A DNA stretch of 50,181 nucleotides. Source: an uncultured Bacteroidales bacterium. Lineage in GTDB: Bacteria > Bacteroidota > Bacteroidia > Bacteroidales > UBA932. The notes under the pieces were generated by a model. That model saw nothing but the letters and a program-made list of their open reading frames with translations. It searched no databases and had not been told where the DNA came from. The DNA is taken from positions 1-50,181 of the forward strand of contig CALVDO010000017.1 in assembly GCA_944326355.1 (NCBI GenBank). Reading direction: 5' to 3'. Below, piece by piece: positions 24,601-32,490 of this stretch (position 1 is the first letter of the stretch; the number at the start of each line of letters is the position of its first letter). A program made the position numbers and the translations under genes.

Positions 24601-24919
24601 TTGCGCCGGTCAGGACAACGGGATTGCCTGCCTCATTGACCAGGCGCTGTCCGCTGACAGAGAGCCAGCCGTTTCTGCCAACCGGAGTCGACGCGGCAGG
24701 CGCAGCGGCCGCCCGGACAGAGGATGCCGCAGCGGCAGGAACGGCTGCTGATGAAACGGCATCCGCCGCCTTAGCGGCAGGAGCCTCCGCCATGTAGAGA
24801 GCGGAAGGGACGAAGGCGGCAGTCTCCGTCAGGGAAGACGGCACAGAGGCGGCCGCAGAAGACGGCAGGACGGCGGCGGCCACGAGGGCCACCGCGATGA
24901 AAAGATGTCTTGTATTCAT
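21650..24919 (-). CDS. GH5-GH36 fusion: endo-beta-glycanase plus alpha-galactosidase
   Basis: A 1089-residue exported bifunctional enzyme. The start at 24919 (MNTRHLFIAVALVAAAVLPS) gives a clean signal peptide; the frame continues upstream into the symporter gene. An Ala/Ser-rich linker (about 25-85) precedes a GH5 domain of the subfamily-2 type (about 85-375). Its acid/base lies in YEIFNEPVDDTW (about 209) and its nucleophile in LFVSECAGM (about 296). After a short acidic linker comes a complete GH36 domain (about 395-1089) with DDGWFGD, the nucleophile in YIKWDANMS (about 819) and the acid/base in VSDNTDA (about 889). It likely cuts the backbone and removes alpha-1,6-galactose from galacto(gluco)mannan. 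The gene starts 4 nt after the symporter stop. Confidence 0.9.
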   Translation of the reverse strand: MNTRHLFIAVALVAAAVLPSSAAASVPSSLTETAAFVPSALYMAEAPAAKAADAVSSAAVPAAAASSVRAAAAPAASTPVGRNGWLSVSGQRLVNEAGNPVVLTGASIGWHNLWPRFYNAGVVSTLADDWGCDVVRAAIGAELEGNYASDPETALQCLYNVVDAAVSEGIYVIVDWHAHKLRLDEAKSFFGEVARRYKGVPNVIYEIFNEPVDDTWSALKAYSEEVIAVIRSIEPRALVLVGTPHWDQDVHIAADDPLTGIDNVMYTLHFYAGTHGAELRVRGDYAISRGLPLFVSECAGMNADGDGPIDAAEWRKWWDWMNANGLSRVMWSVSDKNETCSMLLPSASSEGPWKDDVIKEWGDIVRESLAEDSGREEDLVHVSTQTMSLVLDARKGSELKILYFGERLGDRDLTTLLKSGMQSCPAYPAYGMNTPAEAALAAVQPDGNMTLDMAVEDVAVETDGGATVTRIRLKDRVYPFAVDVCYRVWDDSQMVETWTEIVNMEKKPVVLERFASASLPVRKGDVWLSHLYGSWANEGRVACEPLTPGVKLIRNTDGVRNSHTSHAEVMISLDGRPEENVGDVIGAALCYGGNYELRFVTGDSDFHTFFAGICPDASEYSLAPKERFVTPVLALTFSREGLSGVSRNFHDWARSHRLAHGDRERKILLNSWEGVYFDITEEGMDAMMGDLASMGGELFVMDDGWFGDKYQRNRDNSALGDWTVDTRKLPHGIDGLLEDAQKHGVGFGIWIEPEMTNTVSELYEKHPDWVIRPEGREPVTGRGGTQLVLDLGNPEVQDFIVDMVDRLMTAHPGIEYIKWDANMSIMNHGSQYLDAGKQSHLYIEYHRGLASVCERIRAKYPDLTIQACASGGGRANYGILPWFDEFWVSDNTDALQRIYMQWGTSYFFPAIAMGSHVSAAPNHQTFRTIPMKYRIDVAMSGRFGMEIQPKNMTDEEKELCRRAIADYKGVRHVVQFGDIYRLVSPYDGFNIASMMYCSKDKSEAVFYWWKLEHFRDEHLPRVKMAGLDPDRMYTVRELVRIDNEPLPFEGMSFSGKYLMSTGLEIPYTHTVDYHRQNDWSSRVLHLIAE

Positions 24920-24923
24920 TGCT

Positions 24924-26345
24924 CTAATCATTTTTTCGTTCTTCAGAGGATCTTCTTCTTTCGGCAAGCGCAGCGGAAATCTCCGCCATCTTCGAAGACG
25001 TGAGCGGATAGAAGGCCACCACGAGGGCGGCGAGCAAAGCTCCGGCGGCAGGAATCCAGCTCATCATGGCCTTGAGCCCCCCTATTGCGGAGGAGGTCTG
25101 GACGGCCGCTTCGGAAGTGTCATATCCGAAGCCCGCGAGAGCCCACAGTATCAGCGCGCTGCCGAATGCTCCGCCGAACTTCTGAGCCATTGAGGACGAC
25201 GAGAAGATGAGGCCGGTGGAGGCTGTCCCGTTTCTGTATTCGGAGTAGTCCGCGATGTCGGCGAACATGCTCCATAGCAGAGGCAGGGTCACTCCTGTGG
25301 CGACGCTTATCAGAATCTGGAGACCGAGCAGCGTCCACATTCCTGCCGCTGTGGCAGGCATGAACAGGATGAACAGGCTGAGCACGGCCGCCGCGAGCAG
25401 AGACATCATGTAGGAGGTCTTCTTTCCGAACCTGTCTGAAAGCGGAACGGCAAGGGCCACTCCGAGCATGTTGGCCACTTCTCCGACGGCGAGATAGATG
25501 CCGCAGGTGAAGATAGCCCCGTCTCCGAGGACATCCTTAAAATAGTAGGCGGCAGCACCGCCCCTGATCGAATTGAAGAGCAGGATGCCTATTGCCGCTC
25601 CAAGCAGAATCCACCACGGGCCGTTGGAGACGAGCGACCTGAAATCCCTTAGAATGGACGAGTCTCCAGAAACCGGGGCATTTATCCTCACCCTTTCACG
25701 CGTCATGGCAAAGCAGAGCACGAACAGCACCGCGCAGATGACTCCCACTACAGCCATCGAATACTGCCAGGACACGGAGGCGGAGACGCCTGTACCCATT
25801 TCCCGAAAGAACTTCTGGAGAGGTTCGAAAATCGCCAGGGCTATGAAGCTTCCCCCGTATGCAAAGAACATCCTGTATGACGAGAATACGGTCTTCTCAC
25901 GCGAGTCGGGCGTAAGCACTCCGAGCATCGCGCCATAAGGCACGTTGATGGCCGTATATGCCGTCATCATCAGGATATAGGTAACATACGCATAAGCGAG
26001 CTTGAAGCCGTATCCGGCGTCAGGTGTGGAAAAGGTCAGCACTCCGCATATCGCGAACGGAAGCGCACACCAGAGGAGATACGGTCTGTATTTGCCCCAT
26101 CGCGTCTGAGTCCTGTCGGCTATCATGCCCATCACCGGGTCGGATACGGCGTCATAAAGCTTGGTTATCAGCAGAAGCGTTCCGGCATGGGCAAGCGACA
26201 GCCCGAACACGTTGGAATAGAAGAAGGGAAGGTAGTAGGAAAATATCTTCCAGAACATCGATGAGGCCATGTCGCCGAAACCATAGCCCACCTTCTCAGC
26301 AAAAGTCGCCTTAGTGTTGTCTTTCACGTGGTTTTTCATGAGCAT
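24924..26345 (-). CDS. GPH-family sugar:cation symporter
   Basis: A 473-residue inner-membrane transporter with about 12 hydrophobic segments. It shows the glycoside-pentoside-hexuronide motifs KVGYGFGDMASSMFW, ITKLYDAVSDPVMGMIADRT and RWGKYRPYLLW. It follows the GH130 gene, the arrangement in the B. fragilis mannan cluster, so the cargo is probably mannobiose or a related beta-1,4-disaccharide moving from periplasm to cytoplasm. ATGs at 26345 and 26339 are both possible starts. A strong hairpin (26350-26381) lies just upstream of the start. Confidence 0.9.
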   Translation of the reverse strand: MLMKNHVKDNTKATFAEKVGYGFGDMASSMFWKIFSYYLPFFYSNVFGLSLAHAGTLLLITKLYDAVSDPVMGMIADRTQTRWGKYRPYLLWCALPFAICGVLTFSTPDAGYGFKLAYAYVTYILMMTAYTAINVPYGAMLGVLTPDSREKTVFSSYRMFFAYGGSFIALAIFEPLQKFFREMGTGVSASVSWQYSMAVVGVICAVLFVLCFAMTRERVRINAPVSGDSSILRDFRSLVSNGPWWILLGAAIGILLFNSIRGGAAAYYFKDVLGDGAIFTCGIYLAVGEVANMLGVALAVPLSDRFGKKTSYMMSLLAAAVLSLFILFMPATAAGMWTLLGLQILISVATGVTLPLLWSMFADIADYSEYRNGTASTGLIFSSSSMAQKFGGAFGSALILWALAGFGYDTSEAAVQTSSAIGGLKAMMSWIPAAGALLAALVVAFYPLTSSKMAEISAALAERRRSSEERKND

Positions 26346-26349
26346 CGTT

Positions 26350-26381
26350 CCGCCCCGCCGGTGAAGCCATCGGCGGGGCGG
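26350..26381 (-). other. GC-rich hairpin inside the PUL operon
   Basis: CCGCCCCGCCG (26350-26360) and CGGCGGGGCGG (26371-26381) are perfect 11-bp inverted arms around a 10-nt loop. They lie in the 41-nt gap between the GH130 stop and the symporter start. No T-run follows on the minus strand, so it is not a standard intrinsic terminator. An mRNA-processing, stability or attenuation element that lowers expression of the last three genes is plausible. Confidence 0.75.
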
Positions 26382-26386
26382 AGTCT

Positions 26387-27568
26387 TTATCTGTTGTTCA
26401 TATTCTTATCAATCAACCTGTTGAGCCTCTTCACCGAATCCGATGTCGTATAGCCGTCAGGCTCAGTGTTGAAACAGTAGTCAAGCAGCCTGTCCACGGA
26501 CGATACGGCCACGTGCATCCTCGTGTCGCACGACGCATAGTAGATGTACACGGTCCCATCCTCATCTGCTATCCAGCCGTTGGAGAACAGCACGTTCATC
26601 ACGTCTCCTATGTACTCGTCTCCCTCCGGCACGAGGAAAAATCCTCCCGGCTCGGCAATCACCTTAGAAGGGTCTTCGAGAGATGTCACATAGAGATAGA
26701 GCACATAACGAAGTCCCGAAGCGCAGCCGCGCACCCCGTGAGCCAGATGCAGCCAGCCTCTCGGGGTCTTGATCGGGGCAGGCCCCTCTCCATTCTTCTG
26801 CTCCTTGATGGTGTGGTAGTGTCTGGCGTTGATTATCTTCTCATCCCTTATCTGCACATGAGTCATGTCATCGACCAGAGCCCAGCCGATTCCTCCTCCG
26901 CGTCCGGCGTCTATGAATCCGTCCTGAGGCCGAGTGTACAGGGCATACTTGCCGTCGACAAACTCCGGATGCAGCACGACATTCCTCTGCTGGGAGGCCG
27001 ACTCCATGTCAGGAAGGCGCTCCCATGTCACCAGATCCCTCGTTCTCGCGACACCTGCGGATGCCACGGCCGAGGAGAGGTCTCCGGGAGCCGCAGAGGG
27101 ATCCTTGCGCTCCACGCAGAATATGCCGTATATCCAGCCGTCCTCGTGGGCGGTGAGCCTCATGTCATAGATGTTGGTGGCAGGCGTTCCATAGTCGGGC
27201 ATCGAGACCGGACGGTCCCAGAAACGGAAATTGTCCACTCCGTTCGGGCTCTCAGCCACGGCGAAAAATGATTTGCGGTCAGCCCCCTCGACTCTCACCA
27301 CGAGGATGTATCTGCCGTTCCACTTGATGGCTCCGGAGTTGAAGGCGGCGTGAATGCCGAATCTCTCCATCAGATACGGATTCGTGTTCCTGTCAAGGTC
27401 GTATCTCCAGAAGAGCGGGGCATGGTCGCCGGTTATTATCGGATATCTGTATCGGCAGTAAATGCCGTTGCCTTCCATCGGCTCATTCTTTCTTGTTATA
27501 AGGGCTTCATGTCTTTCCTTCAGCCACTCGAGTCTTTCTTCAAAATTCATTTCGGATGTATTTAACAT
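26387..27568 (-). CDS. GH130 4-O-beta-D-mannosyl-D-glucose phosphorylase
   Basis: A 393-residue cytoplasmic enzyme (no signal peptide) that splits mannosyl-beta-1,4-glucose with phosphate into mannose-1-phosphate and glucose. The sequence matches GH130 subfamily 1 throughout: [53 protein letters not shown] with the catalytic Asp (about 134), [20 protein letters not shown] and [15 protein letters not shown]. The length equals that of the characterised B. fragilis enzyme. It works after the AGE-family epimerase (45741-46961) turns mannobiose into mannosylglucose. Confidence 0.95.
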   Translation of the reverse strand: MLNTSEMNFEERLEWLKERHEALITRKNEPMEGNGIYCRYRYPIITGDHAPLFWRYDLDRNTNPYLMERFGIHAAFNSGAIKWNGRYILVVRVEGADRKSFFAVAESPNGVDNFRFWDRPVSMPDYGTPATNIYDMRLTAHEDGWIYGIFCVERKDPSAAPGDLSSAVASAGVARTRDLVTWERLPDMESASQQRNVVLHPEFVDGKYALYTRPQDGFIDAGRGGGIGWALVDDMTHVQIRDEKIINARHYHTIKEQKNGEGPAPIKTPRGWLHLAHGVRGCASGLRYVLYLYVTSLEDPSKVIAEPGGFFLVPEGDEYIGDVMNVLFSNGWIADEDGTVYIYYASCDTRMHVAVSSVDRLLDYCFNTEPDGYTTSDSVKRLNRLIDKNMNNR

Positions 27569-27587
27569 TCATTTGTTTCTGTCTTGC

Positions 27588-28676
27588 TCATTCAGCCAGC
27601 CTGATCCTGCCGGATGCGGCGAAATTCAGAAAATCCTCTTCAGAGAGAGCGCCTTTCCACGGGCCGTAGAAATGTTCAGGCATGTCACAGGCGTTGCGCC
27701 ATACGAGGAGATATGCCAGAGGCCAGTCCCTGACCGCAGGATAGAGCACCTCCGTCCACCATTTCGCATAAGGTATGCCTTCGAATCCGGTCTCAGTCAG
27801 TGCTATGATCTTGCCATGCTCCTTTCCGAGGACGGTCATCCACCCGAGAGTCTCGTTCAGCTGGGAGGCATAGACCTGATTGGATGCCGGGGCCTCACCA
27901 TACTGATAGCAGTCGAGGCCGAGAATGTCGACCATGGCGTCGCCCGGATAGCGCTCCATATAGCCGTCGGCGTCAGTACCCGCCCCCGGAGAATATGCCC
28001 AGACAAGATTGTCAAGACCGCGGACGACAGTCATGTAGGAATAGGTCATCTCCCAGAGCGCGAGATATTCCTCCACGGAACAAAGGTCTCTCCCCCACCA
28101 GAACCAGCTGCCCGTGTGCTCATGCCACGGACGGAAGATGACAGGCACGGATCTGCCTTCGGAATCCTTCAGCGACTCCAGAAAATCCGCGCAGCGGGAC
28201 AGCCACTCCATGAACATCTCATGCTTCTCTCCCCCTTCGAGGACCGAGGACACGACGGCAGAAGAGGACACGTCCCACGAGTCTCCTCCCGTAAGAGGGT
28301 TGCGCACATGCCATGAAAAGGTTACGATTCCTCCCCTCTCATGATGCAGCACGGCTGCCTCCCTCATCATCCGGAAACTGTTGCCGTCGAGATTGCTGTC
28401 TTCCCCGAGCTCAATGCCGCCCAGGTCGAGGCCGAGGACGGCCGGGTGGCTGCCGCAGACGTCCTTCACGTCGGAACGGTCAAGCTGTTCGCCTGGCATG
28501 GCACGCCAGTCATGCCCGTACATCAGGGCGTCCTGATGGCCGAAAAGAATATGGCCGTCCGACACCGCCGTCTCAAGCCTCGTCTTAAGCTCCTCTGCAG
28601 GAGAAGGCGTCCGGACTTCGCATGACTGGAAAACTGCCGCAGTCAGAATTAGTGCGGACATAAGTCTGGGTTTCAT
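27588..28676 (-). CDS. GH26 beta-mannanase, lipoprotein
   Basis: A 362-residue lipoprotein (lipobox VFQSC) with a GH26 catalytic domain covering almost the whole mature chain. The acid/base Glu is in IFRPWHEHTGSWFWWG (about 185) and the nucleophile in ALTETGFEG (about 294). GILFGHQDALMYG-like sequence (HILFGHQDALMYG) opens the domain. The residues after the lipid Cys (EVRTPSPAEE) lack the immediate acidic patch typical of surface-exported Bacteroidota lipoproteins, so a periplasmic enzyme releasing mannobiose is more likely. It sits directly upstream of GH130 and the symporter. Confidence 0.93.
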   Translation of the reverse strand: MKPRLMSALILTAAVFQSCEVRTPSPAEELKTRLETAVSDGHILFGHQDALMYGHDWRAMPGEQLDRSDVKDVCGSHPAVLGLDLGGIELGEDSNLDGNSFRMMREAAVLHHERGGIVTFSWHVRNPLTGGDSWDVSSSAVVSSVLEGGEKHEMFMEWLSRCADFLESLKDSEGRSVPVIFRPWHEHTGSWFWWGRDLCSVEEYLALWEMTYSYMTVVRGLDNLVWAYSPGAGTDADGYMERYPGDAMVDILGLDCYQYGEAPASNQVYASQLNETLGWMTVLGKEHGKIIALTETGFEGIPYAKWWTEVLYPAVRDWPLAYLLVWRNACDMPEHFYGPWKGALSEEDFLNFAASGRIRLAE

Positions 28677-28689
28677 ATCGTTCTTCTTT

Positions 28690-30990
28690 TCATTTCACAT
28701 AAATGCCCGTCTTGAGCAGATCCCTGTCATCGGATGACGGGCCGGCCATCAGGATGAACTCGCCGGGCTCCACCACCGGCTTCAGATCCTTGTCCAGAAA
28801 TCTGAGCTTGTCCGGAGTGACGGTGAACTCCACGGTCTTCGTCTCTCCCGGCTCAAGGGAAATCCTCGCAAAGTCCTTCAGCTCCTTCACAGGCCGGGTC
28901 ACCTGCGAGAACCTGTCGCGGATATACAGCTGCACAATCTCTTCTCCGGCCATGTCCCCGACATTCTTCACGTCCACCGACACCTTCACCGACCCGTCGG
29001 CAGGAATCTCGGTCCTGTCGGTACGCAGATCGGAATATTCGTACCTTGTGTAGGAAAGTCCGAAGCCGAAAGGATAGAGCGGAGTGCTCGGAGTTACAGC
29101 GTAAGGATGGAAATACTGCGAAGGCTTGTGGTTGTAGACCATCTGTATCTGCCCTGCGGACCGCGGGATGGTGACCGCGAGCTTGGCGGAAGGGTTCACC
29201 TTGCCATAGAGAATCTCGGCTATGGCCTGCCCTCCGTACATTCCCGGCTCCCACGCGTTCAGGATGGCAGGAAGATGCTCCGCCGCCCATTCAGTGCCGA
29301 GAGGGCGTCCGGAGATGAGGATGAGCAGAGTAGGCTTGCCTGAGGCCGCCACTTTGCGTATCAGGTCGTTCTGCAGCCCGACGAGGTCGATGTCCGAGCG
29401 GTCGGTGTCCTCTCCGGAAGTCCTCTCGGTCCATCTGCCCCGGTACATGTATTCTCCTGCCACAACGATGTTGAGATCGCAGCTGCGGGCCGCTTCAGCC
29501 GCCCGGCTGACTGCAGAGGCCGACATATTGCGCGGATCCCAGCCCTGGTCGACAAACACGAAGTCAGTCTCCGGAGACACCTGTCTCAGGCCCTCGAGAA
29601 CCGTGGTCACATTTTCAGGCTTCTGATCGGCGCTCCAGTCCCCGAGGATGTTGTGGTCGTCGGCATTTATGCCTGTCACAAGCACTCTGCGGTATTTCTG
29701 CGGATTCAGCGGAAGGAGACCGTCGTTCTTGAGCAGAACTATCGACTTGCGTGCCGCCTCCAGAGCCGTCTGCCTGTGTTCTTCACACAGTCTGACATCC
29801 ATAGTGGTCTCTTCGTCCGCATACGGCTGCTCAAAGAGACCGAGGCGGAACTTCATCTCGAGAATCCTGCGCACGGACATGTCGATGCGGCTTTCCGGTA
29901 TGCGACCCTCACGCACGAGCTCACACACGTACTCATTCCAGTACACCCCGTGCATGTGCATATCCATTCCCGCCATTATGCTCTGATAGAAAGCCTCTTT
30001 CAGATTCTCTGCCGTGGCATGGAGGTCATATATGTGCTCGATGTCCATCCAGTCGCTCACCACGAAGCCCTTGAATCCCCATTCTCCCCTGAGCACGTCC
30101 TCCATCAGCCACTCGTTGCTGTGGCATGGGATTCCGTTCAGTTCGTTGTGTGCCGTCATCAGGGACATGGCCCCGGCCTCGACGCCCTTTTCGAACGGAG
30201 GGAAGAAGACTTCGCGGATGGTGCGTTCCGAAAGGTCAGTCGGAGAGCCGTTGGTGCCATTTATAGGCTGACTTCCACCCACAAAATGCTTGATGCAGGC
30301 GAGGACGTCGTCTGAAGACAGGTCGCCCTGATAGCCTCTGACCGTCTCGGCTCCCATCAGGGAAACAAGGTACGGATCTTCGCCGAACGTCTCGCCTACC
30401 CTGCCCCAGCGCGGATCACGGGCCACCTCGACATTCGGATTGAAAGTCCAGTGCATGTTCATCGCCCTCATCTCTGCCGCTGTCTCTCGGGCTATGCGAT
30501 ACGCCAGATCGAGGTCGAATGAAGACGCGAGACCTATGTTGGTGGGATAGACCGTGTTGTCAGGCGCGTTGGCATTGCCGTGAATGGCGTCGATGCCGAA
30601 TATCACCGGTATGGCGAGGCGGCTCTGCATGGCGAGAGACTGCAGATAATTGGCCTCCTCGAGGGTCAGGACATGCAGAAATGAGCCTACAAGCCCCTTT
30701 CTTGTCCACTCGGCAACAGAATCTGCCGAGAATCCCGGATAAAAGGCGTTCGCCGTATTGTTCTTGAGGTCCTCTTCGCTGAGAAGAGCCTCGTTTTTCC
30801 TGATATGCTCCAGTCCGACAAACTGATTCATCTGGCCGACCTTCTCCTCGAGGGTCATCCTGCCGAGCAGGTCTTCCACCCTCTTCTCGACAGGGGCGGA
30901 AGAGTCCTTGTAGAGAGGAGCATTGTCCGAAGCGCAAGAGGCTGTAATCATAATAGCGACTGCCAATATTGAAATGCTGTAAAACTTCAT
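28690..30990 (-). CDS. GH3-family beta-glucosidase (BglX-like), lipoprotein
   Basis: A 766-residue exported enzyme with lipobox IMITASC. The N-terminal TIM barrel begins VEKRVEDLLGRMTLEEKVGQ and holds the nucleophile Asp in GFVVSDWMDI (about 311); ACIKHFVGGSQ-like sequence (CIKHFVGGSQ) gives the Lys-His substrate contacts. The alpha/beta sandwich domain contains VAGEYMYRGRWTERTSGED. A fibronectin-III-like domain closes the protein (about 650-766). It likely removes terminal beta-glucosyl units from glucomannan oligomers in the periplasm. It is an operon member with 7-13 nt gaps on both sides. Confidence 0.93.
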   Translation of the reverse strand: MKFYSISILAVAIMITASCASDNAPLYKDSSAPVEKRVEDLLGRMTLEEKVGQMNQFVGLEHIRKNEALLSEEDLKNNTANAFYPGFSADSVAEWTRKGLVGSFLHVLTLEEANYLQSLAMQSRLAIPVIFGIDAIHGNANAPDNTVYPTNIGLASSFDLDLAYRIARETAAEMRAMNMHWTFNPNVEVARDPRWGRVGETFGEDPYLVSLMGAETVRGYQGDLSSDDVLACIKHFVGGSQPINGTNGSPTDLSERTIREVFFPPFEKGVEAGAMSLMTAHNELNGIPCHSNEWLMEDVLRGEWGFKGFVVSDWMDIEHIYDLHATAENLKEAFYQSIMAGMDMHMHGVYWNEYVCELVREGRIPESRIDMSVRRILEMKFRLGLFEQPYADEETTMDVRLCEEHRQTALEAARKSIVLLKNDGLLPLNPQKYRRVLVTGINADDHNILGDWSADQKPENVTTVLEGLRQVSPETDFVFVDQGWDPRNMSASAVSRAAEAARSCDLNIVVAGEYMYRGRWTERTSGEDTDRSDIDLVGLQNDLIRKVAASGKPTLLILISGRPLGTEWAAEHLPAILNAWEPGMYGGQAIAEILYGKVNPSAKLAVTIPRSAGQIQMVYNHKPSQYFHPYAVTPSTPLYPFGFGLSYTRYEYSDLRTDRTEIPADGSVKVSVDVKNVGDMAGEEIVQLYIRDRFSQVTRPVKELKDFARISLEPGETKTVEFTVTPDKLRFLDKDLKPVVEPGEFILMAGPSSDDRDLLKTGIYVK

Positions 30991-30997
30991 AAGAACA

Positions 30998-32449
30998 CTA
31001 TTTTAAGTCCGGCAGTTCCGAACGGTCGATGACGGCGTCAGAAGCGAATGTGGCGTTCCACCAGGAGATGTCGGCGTGGCTGTGGCTGAAGTCCGCAGGA
31101 TAGGAAGGGTCGGAATTGTCGTACCACGGCATGAAGAAGAGCCACTGTGCTCCCGCATCCCACTGCGAGGCAATGTCGGCTACGCTTCCGAGCTCGGAGA
31201 GGGCGACCATCTTGTGCTCCGACAGAGAGGCTATCGTCTCGAACTGCGAAGCCGCCGCAGCCGCTTCAAAAGGATGTCCTGAATCCCCGTAGATGTCCCT
31301 TCCTACGATATCCACATAGTCGTCCCCCGGATAGAAATCAAAGTCCACATCCGAGAATGACGAGGTCTGCGTCGTCCATACCCATATCAGATTGCGCAGG
31401 CCGGCCTCCTTGAAGCGGTCGAACATGTACCGCCAGAGAGCGACATAGGCCTCAGCCCCGTCGGCCCCCCACCAGAACCATGCTCCCGTGCCGTAGGTGT
31501 AGGTGTTTCCGGCGGCCTCGTGGAGAGGTCTCCAGATGACCGGTATGCCTTCGTTCTGCAGAAGCATGAGATAGTCCGCAATCTCTTCGAGATCAGCATT
31601 CAGCACATCATTTTCCCATGTGCCGTCCTTCACCGCCTCGGCAGCGCTGAAAGTGTTGGCTACGACATTTCCCGAGTCGTCCCTCGTCTCGGTGCTGAAA
31701 GTCAATGTCCCGCTGCCGGCCGACACAGGCACGTTCCAATGCCATCCCGCGCCCACGAGGCCGCCGGCATTCCACCATTCTCTGACGGGAGTGATGTCGC
31801 CGTAGTCGATCCAGCCGGAGGGAGAGGACGCGAGATGGATATAGTCGAAGAAGGCGATGGCGGGATATTTCCCCGTCGAACGCCCCACCCACTGCGCCTC
31901 GTCCGTATTCCAGTCCACGCTGGCCATCGATCCGGACAGAGTGCCGCTTCCGTAGACCGAGCGGAGATAGTCGTAGAGCCTGACGGCTTCCGGAATCGGA
32001 TTTTCCGTCACCAGCGCCTCGGCCACCTCCTGCCCTGAGCCTCCGGAAAAGTCTTTCATCGAAAAGGTTATGCTTATCTCCTCCGCCGCATCGTCGTTGT
32101 AGCCGATGACAGTGCCTTCAGGGAAAGTGACCGTGTAGGTCTCTCCCTGTTCAAGTCCGGAGACAGAGAGAGTCACCTCCAGCATATAGGCATCAATCCC
32201 GTCTATCCGTGCGCCTCCGCTTATTGTGATCCTGCTGCGCTCGGCCGTCGGACACATGACGTTCCGGTCGAAAGTGAGCACGAGGTCAAGCGATGTGCCC
32301 ACAAGATCCTCTGCCCCGTCCTCAGGAGAGGACGAGACGAGGCGAGGGGCTTCTCCCGTTCCGGTGACGGGATCATCCTCCGGAACGGAACATGAAAATG
32401 CGAGAACTGCCGACAGCAGAGCCGCAACGGCGAAAGAAGCATGTCCCAT
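30998..32449 (-). CDS. GH26 beta-mannanase with N-terminal Ig-like domain, surface lipoprotein
   Basis: A 483-residue lipoprotein. Lipobox LAFSC is followed by SVPEDD, an acidic stretch like the surface-export signal of Bacteroidota lipoproteins. An Ig-like (Big_5-type) domain covers about 35-130 (PRLVSSSPEDGAEDLVGTSL). The GH26 domain follows from about 150, with the acid/base in VIWRPLHEAAGNTYTYGTGA (about 310) and the nucleophile in VALSELGSV (about 418). It is probably the cell-surface endo-mannanase that makes importable fragments, in contrast to the second GH26 at 27588-28676. Confidence 0.92.
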   Translation of the reverse strand: MGHASFAVAALLSAVLAFSCSVPEDDPVTGTGEAPRLVSSSPEDGAEDLVGTSLDLVLTFDRNVMCPTAERSRITISGGARIDGIDAYMLEVTLSVSGLEQGETYTVTFPEGTVIGYNDDAAEEISITFSMKDFSGGSGQEVAEALVTENPIPEAVRLYDYLRSVYGSGTLSGSMASVDWNTDEAQWVGRSTGKYPAIAFFDYIHLASSPSGWIDYGDITPVREWWNAGGLVGAGWHWNVPVSAGSGTLTFSTETRDDSGNVVANTFSAAEAVKDGTWENDVLNADLEEIADYLMLLQNEGIPVIWRPLHEAAGNTYTYGTGAWFWWGADGAEAYVALWRYMFDRFKEAGLRNLIWVWTTQTSSFSDVDFDFYPGDDYVDIVGRDIYGDSGHPFEAAAAASQFETIASLSEHKMVALSELGSVADIASQWDAGAQWLFFMPWYDNSDPSYPADFSHSHADISWWNATFASDAVIDRSELPDLK

Positions 32450-32490
32450 AAATCAAATCAGTTTAAATTCACAGATGACCACAAATTTAA

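Noticed and set aside
26350..26381. Intrinsic terminator ending the PUL operon after GH130
   Set aside because: No T-run follows, and the symporter, GH5-GH36 and GH2 genes continue the same pathway with tight spacing. It is listed as a hairpin of unknown role.
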